A stretch of 13,470 bases of DNA from Gaiellasilicea sp035525905 (GTDB taxonomy: Bacteria; Actinomycetota; Thermoleophilia; Gaiellales; Gaiellaceae), in assembly GCA_035525905.1 (NCBI GenBank), contig DATLDK010000040.1:1-13470 (forward strand), given 5' to 3'. The notes beneath the pieces were generated by a model, which worked only from the letters and a program-made list of their open reading frames with translations, did not search any database and was not told the DNA's origin. A program made the translations under genes and the position numbers. Within the stretch, counting starts at the first letter, position 1. Every line of letters starts with the position of its first letter. Below, piece after piece: positions 1-6,610 of the stretch.

Positions 1-1
1 C

Positions 2-91
2 GTCGTCGCCTCGGCGGGCGGGACGGTGGAAGCGCGTGGTGGCCGCGGGGAGGGACTCGAGATTCGCTGTCTGTTCCCGAGCCGGCGCTAG
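2..91 (+). CDS. C-terminal tail of a probable sensor histidine kinase (partial)
   Basis: An open frame enters from the left edge and stops at TAG 89-91, giving 29 residues. The peptide contains GGTVEARGGRGEG followed by LEIRCLFP. This matches the usual end of a histidine kinase HATPase domain, where a conserved GG is followed by a Gly-containing loop and a final beta strand ending in Leu-Pro or Phe-Pro. The catalytic boxes lie outside the window, so the call rests on a short tail. The gene lies directly upstream of a Pho-type repeat and pstS, so a PhoR-like phosphate sensor is a reasonable inference. The stop codon touches the first repeat of the putative Pho box. Another ATPase or an unrelated protein cannot be excluded. 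Confidence 0.5.
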   Translation, partial: VVASAGGTVEARGGRGEGLEIRCLFPSRR

Positions 92-124
92 CCCTTTCAC
101 CACCCTTTCACCGGATCTTCACCG
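92..124 (+). promoter_or_regulatory. Putative PhoP/PhoB box: three 11-bp direct repeats upstream of pstS
   Basis: TTCACC occurs at 96-101, 107-112 and 118-123, exactly 11 bp apart. The units are ccctttcacca, ccctttcaccg and gatcttcaccg. Known Pho boxes are tandem 11-bp units bound head-to-tail by the PhoB/PhoP regulator: CTGTCAT-type in enterobacteria and GTTCACC-type in Streptomyces. This array fits the actinobacterial type in both core and spacing. It ends 43 bp before the chosen pstS start, where such sites activate the operon under phosphate limitation. No convincing -10 hexamer is visible downstream, which is common at activator-dependent promoters. Confidence 0.75.
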
Positions 125-167
125 GCTGGCGCCCCATCGCATGCCTGGGCGCCGGAACACTCGGCGC

Positions 168-1151
168 ATGCGAAGACGACGAGAAACCATCAGGAAGGCC
201 GGATTGCTGTTCGCTCTCACCACGTTGCTGGCGGGCTGCGGCGGCGGGCGCGGCGGCGATGATGCATCCGGCACCACGGCGGCGGCGACCGCTGCCACCA
301 GCGATCTATCCGGCCGCATCGAGGCGGACGGCTCCGGCACCGTCGGCCCGTACACGACCGCCGCGGCGGAGCGATTCCAGCGACAGAACCCGGACGTCCA
401 GATCACTGTTGGCGTCTCCGGTACGGGCGGCGGCTTCGAGCGCTTCTGCCGCGGGGAGACCGACCTGTCGAATGCCTCGCGGCCGATCAAGGACGAGGAG
501 GCTGCTGCCTGCAAGGCAAAGGACGTCGACTACGTCGAGTTCCAGGTGGCGAACGATGCGCTCACCGTCGTCGTGAACAAGGACGACGACTGGGTCACCT
601 GCCTGACGACGGAGCAGTTGAAGCAGATCTGGGGGCCGGATTCCAAGGTAGGCAACTGGAACCAGATCGATGCGTCCTTCCCGGATCAGAAGCTGTCGCT
701 GTTCGGGCCTGGCACGGACTCGGGCACCTTCGACTACTTCACAGGCGAGATCAACGGCGAGGAAGGCGCGAGCCGCTCCGACTACAACGCGAGCGAGGAC
801 GACAACACGACCGTGACCGGCGTCGCGGGTGAGAAGGGCGGGCTGGGCTATTTCGGCTTCTCCTACTTCGAGGAGAACCAGGACAAGCTGAACGCCGTCG
901 AGATCGACGGCGGTGACGGCTGCGTCGCGCCGAGCGTCGAGACCGCGCAGGACGGCACCTACAAGCCGCTCTCGCGCCCGCTCTTCGTCTACGCCACGAC
1001 GGACGCGCTGCGGCGCCCCGAAGTGGGGGGATTTCTGCGCTACATCCTCGACAACGAGACCGAGATAGCCGGGGCCGCGCAGTTCGTCCCCCTGACCAGC
1101 GAGCAGCTCGCCAAGGCGAAGGGCGAGCTCGAGAGCGCGCTCGGCGAGTGA
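168..1151 (+). CDS. pstS: Phosphate ABC transporter substrate-binding lipoprotein PstS
   Basis: Captures inorganic phosphate outside the membrane and delivers it to the PstCAB importer. With the start at ATG 168 the product is 327 residues. It begins with an Arg-rich n-region, a hydrophobic stretch (11-22) and the lipobox LAGC with Cys24 as lipidation site, then a low-complexity Gly/Ala/Thr linker to about residue 46. Family phosphate-binding loops are visible: GSGTVGP (55-61), SGTGGGFERF (84-93) and GPGTDSGTFDYF (180-191). In-frame starts at GTG 36 and ATG 141 are less likely: the first lies inside the upstream kinase tail, and both put extra charged sequence before the signal peptide. The start has no good Shine-Dalgarno site. 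The gene heads the pst operon, and its stop overlaps the pstC start by one base. Confidence 0.95.
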   Translation: MRRRRETIRKAGLLFALTTLLAGCGGGRGGDDASGTTAAATAATSDLSGRIEADGSGTVGPYTTAAAERFQRQNPDVQITVGVSGTGGGFERFCRGETDLSNASRPIKDEEAAACKAKDVDYVEFQVANDALTVVVNKDDDWVTCLTTEQLKQIWGPDSKVGNWNQIDASFPDQKLSLFGPGTDSGTFDYFTGEINGEEGASRSDYNASEDDNTTVTGVAGEKGGLGYFGFSYFEENQDKLNAVEIDGGDGCVAPSVETAQDGTYKPLSRPLFVYATTDALRRPEVGGFLRYILDNETEIAGAAQFVPLTSEQLAKAKGELESALGE

Positions 1152-2059
1152 TGACGACAGAGCTCACGCTTCGAGCCCCGCGGCGGCGGATCGGCGAGGA
1201 CGTCGTCAAAGCAGTCCTCGGTCTCTGTGCACTGATCTCGGTCGCGACCACGGTCGGGATCGTCGTCGCACTGTTCGTGCCCGCCTACGAGTTCTTCCGC
1301 GAGGTCTCGGTCGTCGACTTCCTGACGGGGAAGGACTGGTCGCCGCTGTTCGAGCCCGCGCACTTCGGCGTGCTCCCGCTGATCGCCGGCACCCTGCTCG
1401 TCACCGCTATCGCAAGCGCCGTGGCGATGCCGCTCGGCCTCGGGGCTGCGATCTACCTGAGCGAATACGCCTCCCCACGAGGGCGTGGATTTCTGAAGCC
1501 GGCCTTCGAGACGCTGGCAGGCATCCCGACGATCGTCTTCGGCTACTTCGCGCTCACCTTCGTGACGCCGCTTCTGCGCGACCTCGGCATCCAGGTGGAC
1601 ATCTTCAACACGCTCTCGGCGGGGCTCGTGATGGGCGTGATGCTGATGCCGACAGTGGCTTCTTTGTCCGAGGACGCGATGGGCGCCGTGCCGCGCGACC
1701 TCCGTGACGGCGCGTACGCGCTCGGCTCGACGAAGGTCCAGGTCGCCACGCGCGTCGTCGTCCCCGCGGCCGTCTCGGGGATCGTCGCATCGTTCGTGCT
1801 CGCGATCTCGCGCGCGGTGGGGGAGACCATGATCGTGCTCGTCGCGATGGGCCAGCAGCCCACGCTCACCTTCGACCCCCGTCAGGCGGCAGAGGCGATG
1901 ACCGCGTTCATCGCGGCGACCGGCGCGGGGGACGTCCCCACGGGCTCGATCGAGTACAAGACGATCTTCGCGGTAGGAGCGACTCTCTTCGTGCTGACGC
2001 TCGTGATGAACGTGTTCGCGATCCGGCTCGTGCGCAGGTACCGCGAGGTCTACGAGTGA
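1151..2059 (+). CDS. pstC: Phosphate ABC transporter permease PstC
   Basis: One of two membrane subunits forming the phosphate channel of the Pst importer. The product is 302 residues from ATG 1151, which shares its A with the pstS stop (TGATG); GTG 1148, one codon earlier, is also possible. About six membrane segments can be placed, near residues 20-43, 74-102, 120-142, 155-171, 206-232 and 272-293. The cytoplasmic EAA loop that docks on the ATPase is visible as DGAYALGSTKVQVA (186-199), followed by the VVVPAAVSGI segment. LSRAVGET-type sequence (ISRAVGET, 219-226) is typical of Pst permeases. Length is normal. The one-base overlap implies translational coupling to pstS. Confidence 0.94.
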   Translation: MTTELTLRAPRRRIGEDVVKAVLGLCALISVATTVGIVVALFVPAYEFFREVSVVDFLTGKDWSPLFEPAHFGVLPLIAGTLLVTAIASAVAMPLGLGAAIYLSEYASPRGRGFLKPAFETLAGIPTIVFGYFALTFVTPLLRDLGIQVDIFNTLSAGLVMGVMLMPTVASLSEDAMGAVPRDLRDGAYALGSTKVQVATRVVVPAAVSGIVASFVLAISRAVGETMIVLVAMGQQPTLTFDPRQAAEAMTAFIAATGAGDVPTGSIEYKTIFAVGATLFVLTLVMNVFAIRLVRRYREVYE

Positions 2060-2895
2060 GCCGCGGCCTCACAGGCCGCTTGTTCAAGGGCGTCCTCATC
2101 GTCTCGCTCTCGATCGGGTTTCTGACGCTCGCGGTGCTGCTCGTTACCGTCCTCCGCGACGGCCTGCCGTACCTCGACCTGACGCTGCTCACGAGTCCGC
2201 CCTCGTCCGACCCCTCGATTGCGGGCGCCCGGCCGGCGATCATCGCGACCCTCTACATCGGCGTGCTCCTGCTGCTCTTCGTCGTGCCGATCGGGGTCTT
2301 CACGGCGATCTATCTCGAGGAGTACGCGGACCGGTCGCGTTGGTACAACAAGCTGCTCGAGATCAACATCCAGAACCTCGCGGCCGTACCGTCGATCGTC
2401 TACGGCATCCTCGGCCTGGCCTTTCTGGTGCGCGGGCTCGGGCTGGGACGAGTGCTGCTGGCCGGGGCGATGATCCTCACGCTGCTCGTTCTTCCGACCG
2501 TGATCATCGCGGCGCGGGAGGCAATACGCTCCGTGCCGGACTCGATCCGCCAGGGTGGTTACGCCCTCGGAGCGACGCAGTGGCAGGTGGTAGCGCGGCA
2601 GGTGCTGCCGGCCGCGATCCCGGGCATCGCGACCGGTTCGATCCTGGCGCTCTCTCGCGCGATCGGCGAGACGGCGCCGCTGATCATGATCGGCGCGGTC
2701 ACCTACATCTCGTTCGATCCGACCATCCTGGGGCCGTTCACCGCCCTGCCGATCCAGATCTACAGCTTCCTGCGGCTGCCGCAGGCGGAGTTCAAGCTGC
2801 TCGCCGCCGCGTCGATCATTGTCCTGCTCGCGATCCTGCTGACCCTCAACGCGTTCGCGATCCTGATCCGCAACCGGTACAGGAGAACTTGGTAG
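2056..2895 (+). CDS. pstA: Phosphate ABC transporter permease PstA
   Basis: Second membrane subunit of the Pst phosphate importer, pairing with PstC. The product is 279 residues from GTG 2056, which overlaps the pstC stop by four bases (GTGA). AGGT at 2046-2049 provides a Shine-Dalgarno site six bases upstream. Hydrophobic segments lie near residues 12-33, 62-88, 108-126, 135-152, 190-214 and 249-271. The EAA loop reads GGYALGATQWQVVA (167-180) and is followed by RQVLPAAIPGI. LSRAIGETAPL (199-209) is a PstA hallmark. It closely parallels PstC in layout, as expected of homologous permeases. The gene is complete and shows no sign of damage. Confidence 0.94.
   Translation: MSRGLTGRLFKGVLIVSLSIGFLTLAVLLVTVLRDGLPYLDLTLLTSPPSSDPSIAGARPAIIATLYIGVLLLLFVVPIGVFTAIYLEEYADRSRWYNKLLEINIQNLAAVPSIVYGILGLAFLVRGLGLGRVLLAGAMILTLLVLPTVIIAAREAIRSVPDSIRQGGYALGATQWQVVARQVLPAAIPGIATGSILALSRAIGETAPLIMIGAVTYISFDPTILGPFTALPIQIYSFLRLPQAEFKLLAAASIIVLLAILLTLNAFAILIRNRYRRTW
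2881..2886 (+). promoter_or_regulatory. Ribosome binding site for pstB
   Basis: AGGAGA lies inside the last codons of pstA, 11 bases before ATG 2898. It favours that ATG over the in-frame TTG at 2889, which would be only three or so bases from the site. Confidence 0.6.
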
Positions 2896-2897
2896 CC

Positions 2898-3722
2898 ATG
2901 ACCCAGATCGAGCTCGACCCGGTTCGGGCGTCGGACTACGTCCCGCGCGAGCAGGTCTTCCAGTTGCGCGACCTCGCGGTCTCCTACGCCGGCAACGTCG
3001 CCATCCGCGACGTCTCGCTCGATGTCTACGCAAACGCCGTGACGGCGTTCATCGGCCCCTCGGGCTGCGGCAAGAGCACGCTGATCCGCTGCCTCGACCG
3101 GATGAACGACCTCGTTCCCGGAGCGAAGGTCCAAGGCGACGTGCTCTACCACGGGCGCGACCTCTACGCGCCGGATGTCGACCCGGTCGAGGTGCGCCGC
3201 CGGATCGGGATGGTCTTCCAAAAGCCGAACCCGTTCCCGAAGTCGATCTACGACAACGTCGCCTTCGGGCCGCGCGTGCTCGGCCTGAAGGCCGGCCTCG
3301 AAGAACGAGTCGAAGAGGCGCTCCAGCGGGCGGCGCTGTGGGACGAGGTCAAGGACCGCCTGAAGGAGTCCGCCCTCGGTCTGTCCGGCGGGCAGCAGCA
3401 GCGGCTCTGCATCGCTCGCTGCCTCGCCGTGGAGCCCGACGTGATCCTCATGGACGAGCCGGCCTCGGCGCTCGATCCGATCTCGACGACGCGCATCGAG
3501 GACCTGATGCACGAGCTGAAGCGCGATTACACGATCGTGATCGTCACGCACAACATGCAGCAGGCGGCGCGCGTCGCGGACATGACCGCGTTCTTCTCGG
3601 TCGAGGTGAGCCAGGATGGCAAGAGGACCGGCGTCCTCGTCGAGTACGACCGGACGGCGAAGATCTTCACCAACCCGGCCGACCGGCGCACCGAGGACTA
3701 CGTGACGGGGAGATTCGGATGA
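2898..3722 (+). CDS. pstB: Phosphate ABC transporter ATP-binding protein PstB
   Basis: ATPase that powers phosphate import through PstCA. The 274-residue product has every ABC motif in order: Walker A GPSGCGKST (53-61), Q-loop Gln108 within VFQKPNPFP, signature LSGGQQQR (162-169), Walker B VILMDEP (182-188) and H-loop His218 in VTHN. The run KPNPFPKSIYDNV is characteristic of PstB rather than other importers. The start ATG 2898 lies two bases after the pstA stop and has an upstream AGGAGA. The N-terminus carries about 20 residues before the first strand, slightly longer than in enterobacterial PstB. The stop overlaps phoU (ATGA), consistent with one polycistronic message. Confidence 0.96.
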   Translation: MTQIELDPVRASDYVPREQVFQLRDLAVSYAGNVAIRDVSLDVYANAVTAFIGPSGCGKSTLIRCLDRMNDLVPGAKVQGDVLYHGRDLYAPDVDPVEVRRRIGMVFQKPNPFPKSIYDNVAFGPRVLGLKAGLEERVEEALQRAALWDEVKDRLKESALGLSGGQQQRLCIARCLAVEPDVILMDEPASALDPISTTRIEDLMHELKRDYTIVIVTHNMQQAARVADMTAFFSVEVSQDGKRTGVLVEYDRTAKIFTNPADRRTEDYVTGRFG

Positions 3723-4381
3723 GGATCTCCTTTCAAGAGGAGCTCGACCAGCTCGAGGGCTTGCTGCATGCCGAGAGCGAGCTCGTCCTCCGCTCGTTGC
3801 GCGGAGCCGTCGAGGCCGTCTGCGCGCAGGACGTCGAGCTCGCCGACGAGGTGATCGCCTTCGACGACGACGTCGATGCGCGGTACTTCCAGGTCGAGCA
3901 GGGAATCGAGCTGCTGCTCGCGCGCCAGACGCCAGTCGCGAGCGACCTGCGGCTCGTGCTCGCGATGCTCAAGAACAACCTGCACCTGGAGCGGATGGGC
4001 GATCTCTGCGTGACGATCGCGAAGCTGACGAAGCTGACCCAGGGTCTTCCCCCGGATGAGACGCTGCTCGACGGCTTCCGCGAGATGGGGGAGCGCGCCG
4101 AGCAGATGATCCGCGTCGCGCTCCGGTCGCTCCAGCAGCGCGACCGCATCGCGGCGGAGTCGCTGCTCGAGCTCGACGAGCTGATCGACCGCGCGAACCG
4201 GCGGATCGTCAGCCTCCTGCTGGAGATCGGGCACGAGGTCGAGCAGCGTGAATGGGGCCTGCGGATGATCCTCGTCTCGCGGTGCCTCGAGCGGATCGGC
4301 GACCACGCGGTGGACATCGGCGAGCAGACCGCATACCTCGTCACGGGCGAGTTCCGCGAGTTCACCGACGCGTCCCACTAG
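3719..4381 (+). CDS. phoU: Phosphate-specific transport system accessory protein PhoU
   Basis: PhoU is a cytoplasmic helical protein that links Pst transport to the PhoR-type kinase and dampens phosphate signalling. The 220-residue product, near the usual family length, shows the two-repeat architecture. Its metal-binding motifs are ERMGD (91-95) in the first three-helix bundle and ERIGD (191-195) in the second, about 100 residues apart. ATG 3719 overlaps the pstB stop by four bases and has GGGGAG at 3707-3712, six bases upstream. A longer frame upstream in the same phase is only a shadow of pstB. Position at the end of the pst operon is standard. It differs from the DUF47 protein downstream, which is a divergent relative paired with PiT. 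Confidence 0.95.
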   Translation: MRISFQEELDQLEGLLHAESELVLRSLRGAVEAVCAQDVELADEVIAFDDDVDARYFQVEQGIELLLARQTPVASDLRLVLAMLKNNLHLERMGDLCVTIAKLTKLTQGLPPDETLLDGFREMGERAEQMIRVALRSLQQRDRIAAESLLELDELIDRANRRIVSLLLEIGHEVEQREWGLRMILVSRCLERIGDHAVDIGEQTAYLVTGEFREFTDASH

Positions 4382-4437
4382 CGCGAGCTCAGACTCGTGC
4401 ACGCTTCCAGGCGCTCAGGTCCAGCAACGCTGGTCTC

Positions 4438-4443
4438 TACACT
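4438..4443 (+). promoter_or_regulatory. Putative -10 element of the Nudix gene (possible leaderless promoter)
   Basis: TACACT fits the actinobacterial TANNNT -10 pattern and lies eight bases before ATG 4452. Transcription would start at or next to the start codon. No Shine-Dalgarno site precedes the ATG, which agrees with a leaderless message. No clear -35 is visible. An imperfect small hairpin, CCAGC-AAC-GCTGG (4421-4433), lies just upstream. Confidence 0.4.
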
Positions 4444-4451
4444 CGCCCCGG

Positions 4452-4853
4452 ATGGCCGGCGACCGCGATGAGGAAGAGGTGCGCGCCGGCGGCGGAGTAG
4501 TGCTTCGCGACGGTCGGGTGGCCGTCGTGCACCGGCCGCGGTACGACGACTGGTCCCTGCCGAAAGGAAAGGCGGAGCCCGGCGAGAGCGACGAGGCGTG
4601 CGCGCGGCGCGAGGTCGAGGAGGAGACCGGCCTTCGATGCGAGCTCGGCGCAGAGCTCTCGACGACGCGCTACCAGGATCGGAGCGGGAGGCCCAAGCGG
4701 ATCCGCTGGTGGGCCATGCGACCCGTTTCCGGCGCGTTCGCGCCCGGCGAGGAGGTCGACGAGCTCCGCTGGCTGACCCCGGACGAAGCGCGGGCCTTGC
4801 TCTCCTACGCGCCGGACGCGGCCGTGGTGGAAGAGGCCGTGCGAGCAGACTGA
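4452..4853 (+). CDS. Nudix hydrolase resembling the N-terminal domain of MutT1
   Basis: A 133-residue cytoplasmic Nudix enzyme, expected to split a nucleoside diphosphate-linked substrate with Mg2+ or Mn2+. The Nudix box GX5EX7REUXEEXGU is perfect: Gly39, Glu45, Arg53-Glu54, Glu57-Glu58, Gly60 and Leu61. The preceding HRPRYDDWSLPKGK (27-40) closely resembles the N-terminal half of mycobacterial MutT1, which acts on 8-oxo-dGTP and diadenosine polyphosphates. MutT1 also has a C-terminal histidine-phosphatase domain that is absent here. Substrate is therefore uncertain: a diadenosine polyphosphate or an oxidised nucleotide is most likely. The gene stands alone, 70 bp after phoU and five bases from the convergent stop of the PiT gene. 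Confidence 0.88.
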   Translation: MAGDRDEEEVRAGGGVVLRDGRVAVVHRPRYDDWSLPKGKAEPGESDEACARREVEEETGLRCELGAELSTTRYQDRSGRPKRIRWWAMRPVSGAFAPGEEVDELRWLTPDEARALLSYAPDAAVVEEAVRAD

Positions 4854-4862
4854 CGCGGTCAG
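4850..4862. repeat. Inverted repeat containing both convergent stop codons
   Basis: CTGAC-GCG-GTCAG is a perfect 5-bp inverted repeat with a 3-base loop. The Nudix stop TGA (4851-4853) is in one arm and the PiT stop (4859-4861, minus strand) is in the other. It is too short and lacks a T-tract, so it is not a convincing intrinsic terminator. Confidence 0.4.
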
Positions 4863-5944
4863 GCGGGCACGGCGGCGAGCCGCCGTGTCTGCCAGCGTCG
4901 CGCCGAGAAAGCCGACCACGCGATCGCGGCAGCCAGGACGAAGACGATCGAGTCACCGGCCGGCAGCCGGGTCACGAGCTCCATCAGGGCGCCGACGCCC
5001 GCCGCGCAGGGAATCGTCATCAGCCAGGCGATGACGATGTTTCCGGCGACACCCCAGCGCACGGCCGACAGCCGGCGTGACGCGCCGGCGCCCATCACGC
5101 TGCCCGAGATCGTGTGCGTCGTCGAGACGGGGAAGCCGAAGTGGGCGGTCGTCCAAAGAATCGAGGCGCAGGCCGTCTGAGCCGCGAAGCCCTGCGGCGG
5201 GTCGAGCTTCGCGATCCTCGTGCCCAGCGTCTTGATGATCCGCCAGCCGCCCGCGTAGGTGCCCGCGCCCATGGCCAGCGCCGCGCTCACGATCACCCAG
5301 AACGGCGGGTCGGCGTCCGGCGCGAGATGACCGCTGGCGACCAGGGCCAGCGCGATGATCCCCATGGTCTTCTGCGCGTCGTTGGTGCCGTGGGTGAAGG
5401 CGACGAACCCGCCCGAGATCAGCTGGAGCCGTCGGAAGACGCGATTCACGTTGCCGGGCGAGCGCCGGCGGATCACCCAGGTGATCGCGAGCATCACGAC
5501 AGCCGCGATGAAGAGCCCTGCGAAGGGGGCGATCAGCGACGGGATCAGGACCTTCTCCTTCAGCCCGCCCCACTTGACCACGTCGAAGCCGGCGGCGGCG
5601 ATCGAGGAGCCGAGCACGCCGCCGATGAGCGCGTGGCTCGAGCTCGAAGGAAGGCCGAGATACCACGTCACGAGGTTCCACGTGATCGCACCGACGAGAC
5701 CGGCCATGACGACGTCGAGCGTGATCACGTCTGCATTGACGATTCCCTTCGCGATCGTCGCCGCCACCTTGAGGGAGACGAACGCTCCGACGATGTTGAG
5801 GATCGCCGCGCTGACCACCGCCGCACGGGGTGAGAGCGCGCGCGTCGAGACGCTCGTCGCGATCGAGTTCGCCGTGTCGTGGAACCCGTTCGTGAAGTCG
5901 AAGAACAGCGCAATCGCAATCACGGCGGCGAGGGTGAGGTTCAC
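4859..5944 (-). CDS. pit: Low-affinity inorganic phosphate transporter, PiT family
   Basis: Integral membrane carrier for phosphate, usually as a neutral metal-phosphate complex driven by the proton gradient. From GTG at 5944 the product is 361 residues. The internal duplication of the PHO4 family (PF01384) is clear. DFTNGFHDTANSIATS (16-31) pairs with AFTHGTNDAQKTMG (182-195), and GLPSSSSHALIGG (97-109) pairs with GFPVSTTHTISGS (270-282). The sequence resembles mycobacterial PitA from memory. The GTG overlaps the stop of the upstream DUF47 gene by one base (TAGTG). The open frame runs on far beyond this start, but that part is Arg/Gly-rich shadow sequence antisense to the DUF47 frame. Pit is normally constitutive or used when phosphate is plentiful, complementing Pst. 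Confidence 0.93.
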   Translation of the reverse strand: MNLTLAAVIAIALFFDFTNGFHDTANSIATSVSTRALSPRAAVVSAAILNIVGAFVSLKVAATIAKGIVNADVITLDVVMAGLVGAITWNLVTWYLGLPSSSSHALIGGVLGSSIAAAGFDVVKWGGLKEKVLIPSLIAPFAGLFIAAVVMLAITWVIRRRSPGNVNRVFRRLQLISGGFVAFTHGTNDAQKTMGIIALALVASGHLAPDADPPFWVIVSAALAMGAGTYAGGWRIIKTLGTRIAKLDPPQGFAAQTACASILWTTAHFGFPVSTTHTISGSVMGAGASRRLSAVRWGVAGNIVIAWLMTIPCAAGVGALMELVTRLPAGDSIVFVLAAAIAWSAFSARRWQTRRLAAVPA

Positions 5945-6564
5945 TACGCGTTCTTGACGGCGATGTTCGCGACGACGTTGGCCGCGGTCTCGCACGAGTC
6001 GATGGCCCGTTCCAGGCCCTCGTACACGTCCTTCCACCGGATCACGATCAGCGGGTCGATCCGATCGTCTCGGAAAAGGGCGGCGATGGCGTCGTGGACG
6101 ACCCGGTCGGCCTCGTCCTCCAGCGCCTTCAGCGCGACCAGCGGCTGCTGGATGCCGCGGAGCCCCTTCAAGCGGGTCAGCACGATCGACAGCTGCTCGA
6201 CCGCCAGAACGAGGATCCGGCACTGCTCGACGGCGTGCTTGGTCGTCGACTCGATCCCGTACAGCCCGAGGAGATCGCTCACCTCTTCGATGTAGTCGAC
6301 GACGTCGTCCAGCTTGGTCGCGAGCAGGTAGATGTCCTCGCGGTCGAAAGGCGTCACGTACTGCGTGTTCAAGAGCGTGATCAGGTCGCGCGTGATCTGG
6401 TCGCCCGTCGTCTCGATCGCCTTCACGTCCGCTTGGGTGACGGACGAGTTCGGGTACTCCCGGAACCGGGTCTCCGCGTGCCGCGCCGCATCGAGGGCGT
6501 TGGCGCCGGCGCGGGCGAAGAGGTCGTAGAACTCCGTCGGGCGGGGAACGAGGCTCAGGCGCAC
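5944..6564 (-). CDS. DUF47 family PhoU-like protein, PiT accessory
   Basis: A 206-residue helical protein of the PhoU-related DUF47 family (PF01865), commonly encoded next to PiT transporters and thought to regulate or couple to them. Acidic motifs typical of PhoU-type metal binding are visible: ETTGD (51-55), KLDDVVDYIEE (84-94), LEDEADRV (148-155) and YEGLERAIDSCE (181-192). There is no signal peptide or membrane segment, so it is cytoplasmic. The start is GTG at 6562-6564, which gives the usual family N-terminus (RLSLVPRPTEFYDLF). Its stop overlaps the PiT start, so the two are translationally coupled. Note the parallel with the other locus, where the classical phoU follows pstB. Confidence 0.92.
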   Translation of the reverse strand: MRLSLVPRPTEFYDLFARAGANALDAARHAETRFREYPNSSVTQADVKAIETTGDQITRDLITLLNTQYVTPFDREDIYLLATKLDDVVDYIEEVSDLLGLYGIESTTKHAVEQCRILVLAVEQLSIVLTRLKGLRGIQQPLVALKALEDEADRVVHDAIAALFRDDRIDPLIVIRWKDVYEGLERAIDSCETAANVVANIAVKNA

Positions 6565-6571
6565 CGGGCGG

Positions 6572-6577
6572 TGTTTA
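6572..6577 (-). promoter_or_regulatory. Possible -10 element of the DUF47-PiT unit
   Basis: Read on the minus strand, TAAACA lies seven bases before the GTG start. It does not fully fit TANNNT because the last base is A. The spacing matches that of other genes in the window that look leaderless, and no Shine-Dalgarno site is present. Confidence 0.25.
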
Positions 6578-6610
6578 GCAGATGTTCACCGGCCCACCGG
6601 CGAAGAAGCG

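Noticed and set aside
2340..2897. Upstream extension of the pstB frame through pstA
   Set aside because: Pro/Arg/Asp-rich shadow of pstA. The ABC domain starts after ATG 2898, which has its own ribosome site.
2050..3033. Long minus-strand open frame opposite pstA and pstB
   Set aside because: Low-complexity Arg/Asp/Glu-rich translation with no domain, exactly opposite two well-supported genes; high GC keeps antisense frames open.
4421..4433. Hairpin CCAGC-AAC-GCTGG after phoU as a terminator
   Set aside because: Only five base pairs and no T-tract, so not convincing as an intrinsic terminator; it may be an incidental repeat.
5945..6223. Upstream extension of the PiT frame
   Set aside because: Overlaps the DUF47 coding region in another phase and has Arg/Gly-rich shadow composition. 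GTG 5944 gives the family N-terminus.
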